Source: Variovorax sp. 54 (GTDB lineage Bacteria > Pseudomonadota > Gammaproteobacteria > Burkholderiales > Burkholderiaceae_C). From it: 64,000 nt of DNA. Below the pieces are notes generated by a model. The model was given only the letters and a program-made list of their open reading frames with translations, was not told the origin of the DNA and made no database searches. Numbering within the stretch: position 1 is the stretch's first letter; the number at the start of each line of letters is the position of its first letter. A program made the translations under genes and the position numbers. Positions 1 through 8,641 of the stretch are shown in pieces. The stretch is taken from NCBI RefSeq assembly GCF_002754375.1, contig NZ_PEFF01000001.1, positions 1,240,001 through 1,304,000 of the forward strand, in the 5' to 3' direction.

Positions 1-117
1 CGATTTCCATGGATCTAAGGCCCGATTGAGAATTTCGCTTCCGATTTCAGGCAAGGCATGCCGTGCGCCTGAATTTCGCCATTCTCGTCACGCGGGCGGC
101 GCCGAACAATCGTCGGC
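1..117. other. upstream region of the LysE-type gene
   Basis: No gene could be supported in this stretch. It lies upstream of the LysE-type exporter. In this family the divergent neighbour is often a regulator, but too little sequence is present to say so here. Confidence 0.4.
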
Positions 118-741
118 ATGGACTTCCCTCTCTTTCTCAAGGCCCTCGTCATCGGGCTCTCGATTGCCGCACCGGTCGGCCCCATCGGCCTGCTGTGCAT
201 CCAGCGCACGCTCGCGCACGGCCGGACCATCGGCTTTCTCAGCGGCCTCGGCGCTGCGTTGGCCGATGCCTGCTACGGCGCCATCGGTGCATTCGGCGTG
301 TCGGCCGTGGTGTCGACGATGGTCGCGGCGCGCGTGCCGCTGGCGCTCGGCGGCGCGGCGTTTCTCGCGTGGATGGGCGTGCAGTTGCTGCGCGCACCGG
401 CCGCCACGCAGGCCCGGGCTGCGGAAGACGCGGCCACGCCGGTGAAGGCGCTGCTGTCGGTGTTCGTGCTCACGCTGGCCAACCCGATGACGATCCTGTC
501 GTTCGTCGCCGTGTTCGCCTCGCTCGGCAGCGGGCACGTGGGCAGCGGCAGCGGTGCGGCGCTCACGATGGTGCTGGGGGTGTTCCTCGGCTCGGCGCTG
601 TGGTGGCTGGGGCTGTCGAGCATCGTGTCGATGGTGCGGCACAAGCTCGGCGCGCGCGTGCTGCAGTCGATCAACCGGTTGTCGGGCGCACTGCTGCTGG
701 GCTTTGCGGTGTTTCAGTTGTCGACGTTGCTGTCGCGCTGA
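118..741 (+). CDS. LysE/RhtB-family amino-acid exporter
   Basis: This 207-residue protein is a predicted inner-membrane exporter of the LysE/RhtB superfamily, which pumps amino acids or related metabolites out of the cell. The N-terminus carries the family signature: a hydrophobic first helix followed by APVGPIGLLCIQRTL near residues 18-32. About six hydrophobic segments follow, with the conserved NPMTILSF motif in the middle and a terminal helix ending in LSR. Length matches the family norm of 200-210. It stands alone and converges on the next gene with only 8 bases between stop codons. The substrate cannot be predicted. Confidence 0.9.
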   Translation: MDFPLFLKALVIGLSIAAPVGPIGLLCIQRTLAHGRTIGFLSGLGAALADACYGAIGAFGVSAVVSTMVAARVPLALGGAAFLAWMGVQLLRAPAATQARAAEDAATPVKALLSVFVLTLANPMTILSFVAVFASLGSGHVGSGSGAALTMVLGVFLGSALWWLGLSSIVSMVRHKLGARVLQSINRLSGALLLGFAVFQLSTLLSR

Positions 742-749
742 CGAGTTAG

Positions 750-1151
750 CTACCCGGCTTTTGCCGCCGGTTTGCGGCGCACGGGCTTGCGCGCACCCAG
801 CGCACTCGCCAGCGCCTTCGTCGCCCAGTCGCGCAAGGCGTGCGGGTCTTCGAGCGCATCGACCGGCGCCTCGTAGTAGCTCGCGACCTTCACGGTCGAG
901 GCGCTGGTCGCGTAAGAGAACGGCAGCGCACCCAGGCGCTCGAACTCGGGCCGGGTGGCGTCGTCCACGCGCAGGTACAGCGTGCCCTTCATCACGAAGG
1001 CGAACTGCACGCCGGCCTGCACGAGGCCGAAGCCGCCGAAGAAGCGCTTGACCTCGATGGGGCCCATCGCGCCCAGCGACTCGGCCACTTCGAGCGCGCG
1101 TGCGTGCGATCGCTCCGCCCCCCCGGCGGTCGCACCTTTCGCGCGGCTCAA
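750..1151 (-). CDS. TfoX N-terminal-domain protein
   Basis: This 133-residue protein resembles the N-terminal domain of TfoX/Sxy competence regulators. The family core is visible as MGPIEVKRFFGGFGLVQAG followed by FAFVMKGTLYLRVDD around residues 28-65, and then a predicted beta/alpha region. The C-terminus is a basic Ala/Lys/Arg tail. Free-standing TfoX_N proteins of this size are common in proteobacteria and their role is poorly defined; only full-length Sxy is a proven competence activator. Its start overlaps the end of the upstream SUFU gene by 4 bases (1148-1151), so it is probably the last gene of the operon starting at 3644. Confidence 0.85.
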   Translation of the reverse strand: MSRAKGATAGGAERSHARALEVAESLGAMGPIEVKRFFGGFGLVQAGVQFAFVMKGTLYLRVDDATRPEFERLGALPFSYATSASTVKVASYYEAPVDALEDPHALRDWATKALASALGARKPVRRKPAAKAG

Positions 1152-1810
1152 ACGACCGCCTTGCGTCGCGCGTCGGTCACGGGCGCACCGCCATGCACTT
1201 CGAGCAAACGCAGCAGCGCCTCGGAGCTGTGGGCCTTGGCCCAGTCGCGCTCGGAGTCGTTGATGCCGACCAGGTGCAGGAAGTCGAAGCGGCCCGAGTC
1301 GAGCTGCGCCGTCGCGGGGTAGTGCTTGGGCTCCATCAGCACCACATGGCGCAGGGCCACGGTGCCCTTCTCGCGGATCGCCTCGCCGACGGGAATGCGG
1401 TCGCCGTAGTCGAAGGGTTGCTTGTCTTCACCGAAGTGCGAATGCGCGAGCAGCACGTTGTAGGCAAGCAGGCGGCGCAGCAGCTTGATCGCCCACTGGT
1501 CCTGCGGCTGCGACGGCACCTCGATGACCAGCTCGGAGCCGATCCACGAATAGCCTTCGGGGTCGTAGTCGGCCGGCTCGGTTTCCCAGGGCGTGGAGGC
1601 GCCCGAGGTCACGTACAGCCAGGTGTTGCGCACGGGCGTGGGTGCGAACTCGAACACGCCCAGGTGCAGCCAGCGCGGATCGACGTCTTCGGCGCCCAGC
1701 GCCTTGAACTCGTCGAAGTCCAGCACGTAGATGCCGGTGCGCTCGGGGCCGAACAGGCGCGGGTAGAGCGTCTCTTCGCGGTAGGCCCACACGTCTTCCA
1801 TGGAACTCAT
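1148..1810 (-). CDS. Suppressor-of-fused (SUFU) domain protein
   Basis: This 220-residue protein matches the bacterial suppressor-of-fused-like family. Recognisable segments are YVTSGASTPWE, GSELVIEVP followed by WAIKLLRRLLAY, and FLHLVGINDSE near the C-terminus. Bacterial SUFU proteins are mostly uncharacterised, and some act as immunity proteins in polymorphic-toxin loci. No toxin gene is nearby, so that role is not inferred. The start at 1810 is chosen because a GGGGGA ribosome-binding site lies just upstream and because the ATG overlaps the stop of the DUF418 gene (ATGA), which suggests translational coupling. Confidence 0.82.
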   Translation of the reverse strand: MSSMEDVWAYREETLYPRLFGPERTGIYVLDFDEFKALGAEDVDPRWLHLGVFEFAPTPVRNTWLYVTSGASTPWETEPADYDPEGYSWIGSELVIEVPSQPQDQWAIKLLRRLLAYNVLLAHSHFGEDKQPFDYGDRIPVGEAIREKGTVALRHVVLMEPKHYPATAQLDSGRFDFLHLVGINDSERDWAKAHSSEALLRLLEVHGGAPVTDARRKAVV

Positions 1811-3036
1811 CGACTTCCCCCTTCGTGAATCGACGGCATTCTCGTCGTTCGGCGCAGCGCCGGCCATTCGAGATTCGTGAAGGCGCGAAGCACCCACTCC
1901 ACCGGGCCATACGCAAAGCGTGCCAGCCACCAGCGGCTGATCAGCATCTGCGCGCCGAAGATGCCGAAGGCAACCATCAGGCTCACGAACGGGCCGAACT
2001 CGCCGATGAGCCGCAGCCCGTACGCCAGAAAGAGCCACGCGCACACCGCCGACTGCAGCAGGTAGTTCGACAGCGCCATGCGCCCCGCCGGTGCGAGCGC
2101 GCCCGCCAGCCAGCCGCCCCAGCGCGACTGGAACAGCAACATCATCGCGCCCACATACGTCGCCGTGAGCAGCGGCGAGGTGAAGACGCCGACCGCCAGG
2201 CCAAGCACGTCCCAGCGCGAGCCCGGCACGACCGACGCCGTCCACGCATACACCGCCGCGCCCGGCAGCCCCAGCACCAGCCCGGGCACCAGCAGGCGCT
2301 TGAACAGCGGGCGGTAGCGGTCGGCCCGCGCGAACAGGTTGCGGCGGCCTTCGATGACGCCCGCGAAGAACATCGCCAACGCCATCGGTGCCTGGACCAG
2401 CCCGAGCACGATCCACACCTGCGACAGCTCGCGCAGATGCTGGCGGATGACCGTCGCCGCCGTGCCGCGGTAGGCCGCGAGCGCCGAGGCTGCGTCGGCC
2501 TTTGCGATGCGCAACACCTCTTCGGTCGCCGGGCCGCCCAGCATCGCGAGCACGCCGATGGCGCCCCACACCAGCGCGGTCGCCAGCACCAGCCGCAGCG
2601 CCCAGCGCGCCAGCACGGCGTCGCTCTGGTGGCGCAGCGCCAGCAGCACAGCGCCGAGCACCGCGTAGGTCGTGAGGATGTCGCCGTGGAACAGCAGCAC
2701 CGCATGCAGCGCGCCGATGCACCACAGCGCCACCAGCCGGCGCGCCAGGCGCGGCACGAAGGGCTTGCCGCTGCGTTGCGCCGACTGCATCTGCAGCGTG
2801 AAGCTGTAGCCGAACAGGAACGAGAACAGCAGGTAGAACTTGGTCTCGAACAGGAAGGCGACGGCAAAGGCCGCCACGCGGTCCAGCCCCGAACGCATCA
2901 TCGGGTCGGGCATCGGCTGGCCGTAGTACGGCGAGGCAAAGGCCGCGATGTTCACGACCAGGATGCCCAGCAACGCGAAGCCGCGCAACGCATCGACGAG
3001 CGACTGGCGCTCGGCTGCAACCGGGGGGTGGTTCAT
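1807..3036 (-). CDS. DUF418/YeiB-family membrane protein
   Basis: This 409-residue polytopic membrane protein has the DUF418 family architecture. The opening motif SLVDALRGFALLGILVVN is typical, and about ten hydrophobic segments follow. The C-terminal DUF418 part includes GRMALSNYLLQSAVCAWLF and a closing GPVEWVLRAFT region. Members are inner-membrane proteins of unknown function related to acyltransferase-3-like proteins. It overlaps the TetR gene upstream by 4 bases (ATGA) and the SUFU gene downstream by 4 bases, so the three form one tightly coupled operon. Confidence 0.9.
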   Translation of the reverse strand: MNHPPVAAERQSLVDALRGFALLGILVVNIAAFASPYYGQPMPDPMMRSGLDRVAAFAVAFLFETKFYLLFSFLFGYSFTLQMQSAQRSGKPFVPRLARRLVALWCIGALHAVLLFHGDILTTYAVLGAVLLALRHQSDAVLARWALRLVLATALVWGAIGVLAMLGGPATEEVLRIAKADAASALAAYRGTAATVIRQHLRELSQVWIVLGLVQAPMALAMFFAGVIEGRRNLFARADRYRPLFKRLLVPGLVLGLPGAAVYAWTASVVPGSRWDVLGLAVGVFTSPLLTATYVGAMMLLFQSRWGGWLAGALAPAGRMALSNYLLQSAVCAWLFLAYGLRLIGEFGPFVSLMVAFGIFGAQMLISRWWLARFAYGPVEWVLRAFTNLEWPALRRTTRMPSIHEGGSR

Positions 3037-3644
3037 ATGCCCCGCCCCGGTTTCGCGAGAAAGCGGCCCGCCACGCGCCGCAGCATCGGTGCCTCGCGCG
3101 CCGGGTCGAAGCCCGTGTCGAGCGCCAGGCGCGAGAACACGCCGTCGATCAGTGCGGCGATCCAGTTGGCCGATTGCACGGGGTCGAGCTCGGGGTCGAT
3201 CTGCCCGCGTGCCGCGGCCTTGCGCAGCAGGGCGGCGAGGCCGTCGCGCATGTCGGCATCGCCCGCGGCCACGCTGGCACAGACCACGGGATTGCGCAGG
3301 GTCTCGGCAGCCACCTCCAGCGCCAGGCGCGAGTAGCTGCGGTCGGAGGCAAAAACCATCACCACGTCGAGAAAGGACAGCACCACCTCCAGCGGGTCGG
3401 CCGGGTCGTCGTCGATCGCGGCGAAGTACGCGGCCGTGTCGCGCCGCTCTTCTTCGGCGATGGCTTCAATGATCGCGTTCTTGCTCGCGAAGTAGTGAAA
3501 GAGGTTGCCGGGGCTCATGCCCGCGGCGGCGCAAATCTGCGCGGTGGTGGTGACGTGGAAGCCGCTGCGGGCAAAGCAGTCGGCGGCGGCTTCCAGGATC
3601 TGGCGGCGCTTGGCCTGCTGGCGTTCGGGGTCAACTTTGCGCAC
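3033..3644 (-). CDS. TetR-family transcriptional regulator
   Basis: This 203-residue protein has an N-terminal TetR DNA-binding domain: RRQILEAAADCFARSGFHVT, then QICAAAGMSPGNLFHYFASK around residues 13-60. A variable helical ligand-binding domain follows. It is the first gene of the TetR-DUF418-SUFU-TfoX_N run. A near-perfect palindrome lies 36 bases upstream of its start (3681-3700) and is the likely autoregulatory operator. The inducing ligand is unknown. Confidence 0.92.
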   Translation of the reverse strand: MRKVDPERQQAKRRQILEAAADCFARSGFHVTTTAQICAAAGMSPGNLFHYFASKNAIIEAIAEEERRDTAAYFAAIDDDPADPLEVVLSFLDVVMVFASDRSYSRLALEVAAETLRNPVVCASVAAGDADMRDGLAALLRKAAARGQIDPELDPVQSANWIAALIDGVFSRLALDTGFDPAREAPMLRRVAGRFLAKPGRGI

Positions 3645-3680
3645 GGTGGTTCTCGCGGAGTTCAGTCATGCACGAATTAT

Positions 3681-3700
3681 TAGACCGAGCGCTCGATCTA
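3681..3700. promoter_or_regulatory. probable TetR operator (20-bp inverted repeat)
   Basis: The sequence tagaccgagcgctcgatcta is an inverted repeat of two 10-base arms with one mismatched pair and no spacer. It sits in the short gap between the TetR gene and the end of the LysR gene, where the promoter of the TetR operon must be. Its size and position fit TetR autoregulation. Assigning it to this regulator is inference. Confidence 0.6.
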
Positions 3701-3726
3701 TTCTGAAGAGACCCTGAAGAAACCCT

Positions 3727-4656
3727 TCAGGAAGCGCGCATGGCCGCAATGCCCCGGATGGTGTCCAGCAGCAGCCGCGCGCCCTCGCCCGTCTCGCCGC
3801 CGCGCCGCACGGTCACGCCCACCGGGCCTTCGGTGCTCGCCGTGTCGATGGCCACGCGCTTCAACTCGCCGCGCGCCACGAAGCCTTCCACCGCGCCCTG
3901 CGGCGCAAACCACACCGCGTCGGAGCGTTGCAGCAGGCCCACTGCAAAGCTGGTGTCGGTGGCCTCCACCAGCCGGGTCGGCAGCGCCAGCCCCTGCGCG
4001 ATGAGGAAGGCGTCGGCCGTGTGCCGGATCAGCGTGCCCGACACCGGCAGCACCAGCGGATAAGCGGCCAGCGCGTCGAGCGTGGGCTTGCGCTGCGAGG
4101 CCAGCGGATGGCCGGGGCGCACCACCAGCAGCAGCACCTCGCTGTAGAGCTGCTCGAAAGCCAGGTCGGCCATGGCCGAGGCCTGCGCCAGCCGGCCCAG
4201 CACGAGGTCGATTTCGCCCTGGCGCAGTTGCGTCATCAGCTGCGCGTTGGTGCCGCTCACCACGCGCACGCGCATCGCCGGGTGCGCCGCGTGCAGCCGC
4301 GCGACCGCCTCGGGCAGCAGGTGCGCCGCCATGTTTGGCAAGGCGCCGACCACCACGCGCAGCTGGTCGGCCTCGGGCTGGTCCATCGCCAGGCCCAGGC
4401 CTTCGCGCAGGCCGCGCAGCGCCGACACGGCGTGGCGCACCAGCACCTCGGCCGCGGGCGTGAGCTCCACGCCGCGGCGGCGACGCAGCAGCAGCTGGCG
4501 CCCGACGATCTCTTCGAGCTCGGCCACCGTCTTCGACACCGCCGGCTGCGTGAGCGACAGCGCCTCGGCCGCGCGCACCAGGTTGCGCTCTTGCGCCACC
4601 ATGACGAGGCATTGCAGGTGGCGCATCTTCAGGCGCTCAAAGTTCATGGCTGACAT
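3727..4656 (-). CDS. LysR-type regulator, PcaQ-like
   Basis: This 309-residue LysR-type regulator begins with a helix-turn-helix (LKMRHLQCLVMVAQERNLVR, then AAEALSLTQPAVSKTVAELE). A periplasmic-binding-like effector domain follows. The LKMRHLQC opening, the RRGVELTPA segment and the effector-domain style resemble PcaQ and related aromatic-catabolism regulators, but a pca target is not present here. The start at 4656 is preferred over an upstream in-frame start because GAGGAG lies 6 bases before it. It is divergent from the Bug gene at 4794, its probable target. Confidence 0.88.
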   Translation of the reverse strand: MSAMNFERLKMRHLQCLVMVAQERNLVRAAEALSLTQPAVSKTVAELEEIVGRQLLLRRRRGVELTPAAEVLVRHAVSALRGLREGLGLAMDQPEADQLRVVVGALPNMAAHLLPEAVARLHAAHPAMRVRVVSGTNAQLMTQLRQGEIDLVLGRLAQASAMADLAFEQLYSEVLLLVVRPGHPLASQRKPTLDALAAYPLVLPVSGTLIRHTADAFLIAQGLALPTRLVEATDTSFAVGLLQRSDAVWFAPQGAVEGFVARGELKRVAIDTASTEGPVGVTVRRGGETGEGARLLLDTIRGIAAMRAS

Positions 4657-4793
4657 GCGGTTCTCCTCGAAGCCCGTGGGGCGACATGCTTTCAAATATA
4701 ACCAGAGGGAATAGCTGGCAGAAGAGAGTTCAGTTGTGCCGCGCCGCGCACCCTTCTAGAGTGCCGTGGATACGGAGACAGACAAAGCAGCCC

Positions 4794-5807
4794 ATGACCA
4801 CGATTTTTTCCTCGAAGCCTTCCTCATCCTTCGGCGCGCGCCGCCGCCTCACGCTCGCCGCCGCCTGCGCCGCACTGGCCCTCGGCCTCGCCGCACCGGC
4901 CGCACACGCCCAGGCGACCTACCCCGCCAAGCCCGTGAAGTTCCTCGTCAACTTCCCGGCCGGCGGCCCCATCGACATCCTCGGGCGCGCGCTGGCCGAC
5001 GCGCTGCAGAAAGACCTGAAGCAGCCCTTCGTGGTCGACAACCGCCCCGGCGCGGGCGGCAACATCGGCGCCGACGCTGTGGCCAAGAGCCCGGCCGACG
5101 GCTACACCGTGCTGCTGGGCATCGACAGCACCTTCACCATCAACCCGCACCTGTACGCGTCGATGCCCTTCGCGGCCAAAGACCTCAAGCCGCTGATGAT
5201 CTTCAGCTCGTCGGGCCTGAGCTTCACCACCGCCGCCTCGGTGAAGGCGAAGACGCTGCCCGACTTCATCACCCAGGCCAAGGCCGAGCCTGCCACCTTC
5301 AGCTCGGCCGGCAACGGCAGCCCGGGCCACATTGCCGCCGAGATTTTTGCGGGCGCGACCGGCGCGAAGATCGTGCACGTGCCCTACAAGGGCAACGCCC
5401 CGGCCGTGATGGCCATGCTGGGCAACGAGGTACAGGCCGGCATCGTCGCCACGCCCGGCGTGCTGCCGCACATCCAGGCCGGCAAGCTGCGGGCGTTGGC
5501 AGTGACCGGCCGCCAGCGCGCACCGCTGCTGCCCGAGGTGCCCACCGTGGGCGAGCTGGGCCTGAAAGACCTCGAGTTTGAAGTGCTCTACCTCGCCATG
5601 GTGCCGACCGCCACGCCCGAGCCCGTGATGCAGACCCTGCGCCAGGCGCTGCACAAGGCGATGGCCCTGCCCGAACTCAAGAGCCGCCTGGCCTCGCTCG
5701 ACATGGTGCCGCTCGCCGAAACCGATGCGGCCGCCGCCACCCGCCTGGCCACGGCGCAGGCGCGCTACGGCCGCATCGTCAAGGCGACCGGGATGAAGGT
5801 GGACTGA
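4794..5807 (+). CDS. Bug-family tripartite tricarboxylate transporter binding protein
   Basis: This 337-residue exported protein is a Bug/TctC-type solute receptor. It has an Arg-rich, Tat-like or Sec signal (ARRRLTLAAACAALALGLAA, cleavage after AHA), then the family hallmarks YPAKPVKFLVNFPAGGPID, PGAGGNIGADAVAKSPADGY and the HVPYKGNAPAVMAMLG region. Bug receptors bind carboxylates or amides and either feed a TctAB permease or act as orphans; no tctA or tctB is in the window. It is divergent from the LysR gene, and its 3' end overlaps the convergent MarR gene by 29 bases. The ligand is unknown. Confidence 0.93.
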   Translation: MTTIFSSKPSSSFGARRRLTLAAACAALALGLAAPAAHAQATYPAKPVKFLVNFPAGGPIDILGRALADALQKDLKQPFVVDNRPGAGGNIGADAVAKSPADGYTVLLGIDSTFTINPHLYASMPFAAKDLKPLMIFSSSGLSFTTAASVKAKTLPDFITQAKAEPATFSSAGNGSPGHIAAEIFAGATGAKIVHVPYKGNAPAVMAMLGNEVQAGIVATPGVLPHIQAGKLRALAVTGRQRAPLLPEVPTVGELGLKDLEFEVLYLAMVPTATPEPVMQTLRQALHKAMALPELKSRLASLDMVPLAETDAAAATRLATAQARYGRIVKATGMKVD

Positions 5808-6384
5808 CGGCCTCGGCCTTGCCGGTGCGCGTCGTGCTGTTCTTCTTGCCGTTGCCTGCTGCAGCTGCCGCAGCCGCCGCCGCGTGGCGCCCCCGGTCGG
5901 CCTTGGGCAGCACCGCCTGCGCGACCATGGTTTCGGCGTGCGCCTGCAGCCGGAGCAGCGCGTCGTCGAAGCGCGCGGCATCGTCTGCGTCGAGCGTGCC
6001 CATCAGCTCGGCGTTGATGCGCGTCACCAGCGGAAACAGCTCGTCGTACAGCGCCTGCCCCGTCGCCGTGAGGCCCAGCCGCACCTGCCGCCGGTCGCCC
6101 GCCAGCGCCGTGCGCGACACCAGCCGCTTGGCCACCAGCGAGCCCACCGCCTTCGAGGTGCGCGCCCGGTCGAGCTGGGCAGCCTCGGCCAGTTGCGACG
6201 AGCCCAGCTCGCCCCGGCTGGCCAACACCGCGATCAGCCGCCACTCGCGCCGCGTGATGCCGAAGCGGCCCTCGCACAGCCGGATCACCATGCTGCCCGC
6301 CACCGCGAGCAGGCGCGACAGCCGGTACAGCAGCAGGTCGTCCAGCGGGCGGCGCGGCGGGGTGGCGGCGTCTTCAGCAGTCAT
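5779..6384 (-). CDS. MarR-family transcriptional regulator
   Basis: This 201-residue protein has the MarR winged-helix core: LSRLLAVAGSMVIRLCEGRF, GITRREWRLIAVLASRGELG, AEAAQLDRARTSKAVGSLVA and the wing residues DRRQVRLGLTATGQ. The tail contains a run of Ala and a basic stretch (GNGKKNSTTRTGK). The start at 6384 gives the normal N-terminus; upstream extensions would run into the divergent Bug gene. It overlaps the end of the Bug gene at 4794-5807 on the opposite strand. It most likely controls the Bug-Bug-sulfatase operon that starts at 6548. Confidence 0.9.
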   Translation of the reverse strand: MTAEDAATPPRRPLDDLLLYRLSRLLAVAGSMVIRLCEGRFGITRREWRLIAVLASRGELGSSQLAEAAQLDRARTSKAVGSLVAKRLVSRTALAGDRRQVRLGLTATGQALYDELFPLVTRINAELMGTLDADDAARFDDALLRLQAHAETMVAQAVLPKADRGRHAAAAAAAAAGNGKKNSTTRTGKAEAVSPPSSRSP

Positions 6385-6404
6385 GGGGCGGGGTCTCGAA
6401 AGGC

Positions 6405-6452
6405 CGGGTAAGTCCGGGTAAGTCCGGGCGATGGTTGATTTGATCAATCGAC
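6405..6452. promoter_or_regulatory. intergenic control region with a MarR-type palindrome and a short direct repeat
   Basis: Between the divergent MarR gene and Bug operon lies the perfect 8-bp palindrome TTGATCAA (6440-6447) inside a partly symmetrical surround. Just before it the decamer gtaagtccgg occurs twice in tandem. MarR proteins usually bind palindromes of this type next to their own genes. Linking this site to this regulator is inference. Confidence 0.45.
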
Positions 6453-6547
6453 TGTAGCGTCTCCAGAATCGTCCGCAGCCGCGGCCACCCGCCCCGGCCA
6501 CGCACCGACCACTGCAGTACGCCGAACGAGACCCGGAGACATTGACG

Positions 6548-7564
6548 ATGCCCCAGCCGCTTCCCGACCCGACCCGCCGCCGCACCCTGACCACCCTTGG
6601 CGGGCTGGCCCTTGCACCCCTCGCGTCTTTCGCGCCGTTTGCCATGGCACAGCAGCCGGCAGCCTTCACCCCCGGCCAGCCGATCAAGGTGCTCATCGGT
6701 GTGCCCGCCGGCGGCACGCAGGACGTGCTGACCCGCGCCATTGCCCACCAGGTGCGCGATTCGCTCGGCCCGCTCATCATCGACAACCGCTCGGGCGCGG
6801 CCGGCCGCATTGCCGTGGAGGCCGTGAAGACCGCGGCGCCCGACGGCCACACCCTGCTGCTGGGCACCGCGAGCATGATGACCATGTTCCCCAGCGCCTA
6901 CCGCAACCTGTCGTACGACCCCATCAAAGACTTCGTGCCGCTGGTGAACGCCGCGCGCTTCGAGCTGGCGCTCACCGTGCACAAGGACGTGCCCGCCAAC
7001 ACGCTGGCCGAGTTCATCACCTGGGCCAAGGCGCAGGGCGACAAGGTCAGCTTTGGCTCGTACGGCGCCGGCACGCCCTCGCACTTTCTGGGCGAAATGC
7101 TCAACCGCGCGGCCGGCCTGAAGATGGTCCACGTGCCCTACCGCGGCTCCACGCCCGCGCGCCAGGACGTCATGGGCGGCACCGTGCCCGTGTACTTCGA
7201 CACCATCGGCGGCGCGCAGCAGATGCTGCCCACCGGCCGCGTGAAAGTGCTCGCCACCAGCGGCGACAAGCGCTCGCCGCTCATGCCGCAGCTGCCCAGC
7301 TTCGTCGAGAGCGGCTACAAGGACGTGGTGGCCACCGCATGGTTCGCCTACTACGCGCCGCTGAAAACGCCGCCCGCCACCGCCGAGAAACTGCGCGGCG
7401 AAATCATCCGCGCCGTGAACTCGCGCGACGTGCGCCAGCTGCTGCTGCAGAACGGCATGTACCCCGTGGCCGACGGCCCCGAGGCGCTCGTGAAGACCAT
7501 GCGCGAAGACATCGCCCGCTGGGCCGGCATCATGAAGGCCGTGAACTTCCAGGCCAACGACTGA
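6548..7564 (+). CDS. Bug-family solute-binding protein
   Basis: This 338-residue protein is a Bug/TctC receptor with a twin-arginine-like signal (TRRRTLTTLGGLALAPLAS, ending near AMAQQ). The diagnostic blocks are GQPIKVLIGVPAGGTQDVLT, SGAAGRIAVEAVKTAAPDGH and MVHVPYRGSTPARQDVMGG. The ATG at 6548 follows a GGAGA site; a TTG two codons upstream is possible but less likely. It is the first gene of an operon with a second Bug gene 29 bases downstream and then a sulfatase, suggesting uptake of a sulfated organic compound. Confidence 0.92.
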   Translation: MPQPLPDPTRRRTLTTLGGLALAPLASFAPFAMAQQPAAFTPGQPIKVLIGVPAGGTQDVLTRAIAHQVRDSLGPLIIDNRSGAAGRIAVEAVKTAAPDGHTLLLGTASMMTMFPSAYRNLSYDPIKDFVPLVNAARFELALTVHKDVPANTLAEFITWAKAQGDKVSFGSYGAGTPSHFLGEMLNRAAGLKMVHVPYRGSTPARQDVMGGTVPVYFDTIGGAQQMLPTGRVKVLATSGDKRSPLMPQLPSFVESGYKDVVATAWFAYYAPLKTPPATAEKLRGEIIRAVNSRDVRQLLLQNGMYPVADGPEALVKTMREDIARWAGIMKAVNFQAND

Positions 7565-7593
7565 CCGACCGATAGACAACCAGGACACCCTTC

Positions 7594-8622
7594 ATGATCC
7601 CGCGCACCCTCTCCGCTTCTTCCGCTTTCGCTTCCTCTTTCACCCCCACGCGCCGTCGCCTCGCCGCCTTGCTGGCCATGGCCGGCCTCGTGGCGGCCAT
7701 CGCCGCCCCCACGCTCGCACGCGCACAGGCCGCGCTCGACAGCCCGCTGCGCATCGTCGTCGGCTACGCGCCCGGCGGTGCCACCGACCGCGTGGCGCGC
7801 ATCGTGGGCGACAAGCTCACGGCCAAGCTCGGCGTGCCCGTCATCGTCGAGAACAAGCCCGGCGCGGGCGGCCGTTTGGCCGCGCAACAGGTCAAGGCCA
7901 CGCCCGCCGGCCAGAACGTGTTGATGCTCGCCAACCCCGCCGTGATGATCGTGGCGCCGCTCGTCTTCAAGGACAACGGCTACGAGCCCGAGCGCGACTT
8001 CGTGCCCGTGTCGCACGTCAACGCCTACGACTTTGCGCTCGCCGTGTCGCCCACCCTGCCCGTGCGCGAACTGAACCACTTGCTCGCATGGATGCGCGCC
8101 AACCCGCAACAGGCCAACGTGGGCGTGCCCGCCACCGGCAGCCTGCCGCACTTCTTCGGCCTCATGGTGGGCGAGAAGGCCAAGGTGCAGACCCAGGTGG
8201 TGGGCTACCGCGGCTCCGCCCCGCTGCTGAATGATTTGATCGGCGGCCAGGTGCCCATTGCCGTCGACACCGAAGACGTCGTGCTGCCGCAGCACACCGC
8301 CGGCAAGCTGCGCATCCTGGCGCTGTCGGGCGAAAAGCGCTCGCCCTTTGCACCGAATATTCCGACCTTCAAGGAAGCCGGCCTCGACCTCGCCGCCACC
8401 GGCTGGAACACCTTCTTCGCGCCGGCCACCATGCCCAAGGACAAGGTCGAACGCCTGGCCACCACCATCCACGCCGTGATGCAAGACCCCGACACCCAAC
8501 GCAAGTTCAAGGACGCCGGCATGACGCCGGTGGTGAGCACTCAGGCGCAGACCGCCGCGATGCTCAAGGCCTACAAGGCGCAGTGGGCCCCCGTGGTCCA
8601 GAAGTCCGGTTATCAGCCCTGA
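7594..8622 (+). CDS. Bug-family solute-binding protein (second in operon)
   Basis: This 342-residue Bug/TctC receptor has an N-terminal signal ending around ARAQA and the conserved blocks LRIVVGYAPGGATDRVARIV, PGAGGRLAAQQVKATPAGQN and VVGYRGSAPLLNDLIGG. It lies 29 bases after another Bug gene and 19 bases before the sulfatase. Two adjacent receptors imply two related ligands, or a recent duplication followed by divergence; the two proteins are clearly not near-identical. The permease partner is not in the window. Confidence 0.92.
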   Translation: MIPRTLSASSAFASSFTPTRRRLAALLAMAGLVAAIAAPTLARAQAALDSPLRIVVGYAPGGATDRVARIVGDKLTAKLGVPVIVENKPGAGGRLAAQQVKATPAGQNVLMLANPAVMIVAPLVFKDNGYEPERDFVPVSHVNAYDFALAVSPTLPVRELNHLLAWMRANPQQANVGVPATGSLPHFFGLMVGEKAKVQTQVVGYRGSAPLLNDLIGGQVPIAVDTEDVVLPQHTAGKLRILALSGEKRSPFAPNIPTFKEAGLDLAATGWNTFFAPATMPKDKVERLATTIHAVMQDPDTQRKFKDAGMTPVVSTQAQTAAMLKAYKAQWAPVVQKSGYQP

Positions 8623-8641
8623 TCGAAAGACCTTCCGACAT

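Noticed and set aside
4686..4793. Upstream start for the Bug protein adding 36 residues
   Set aside because: The added part would lie before a normal signal peptide and has no ribosome-binding site.
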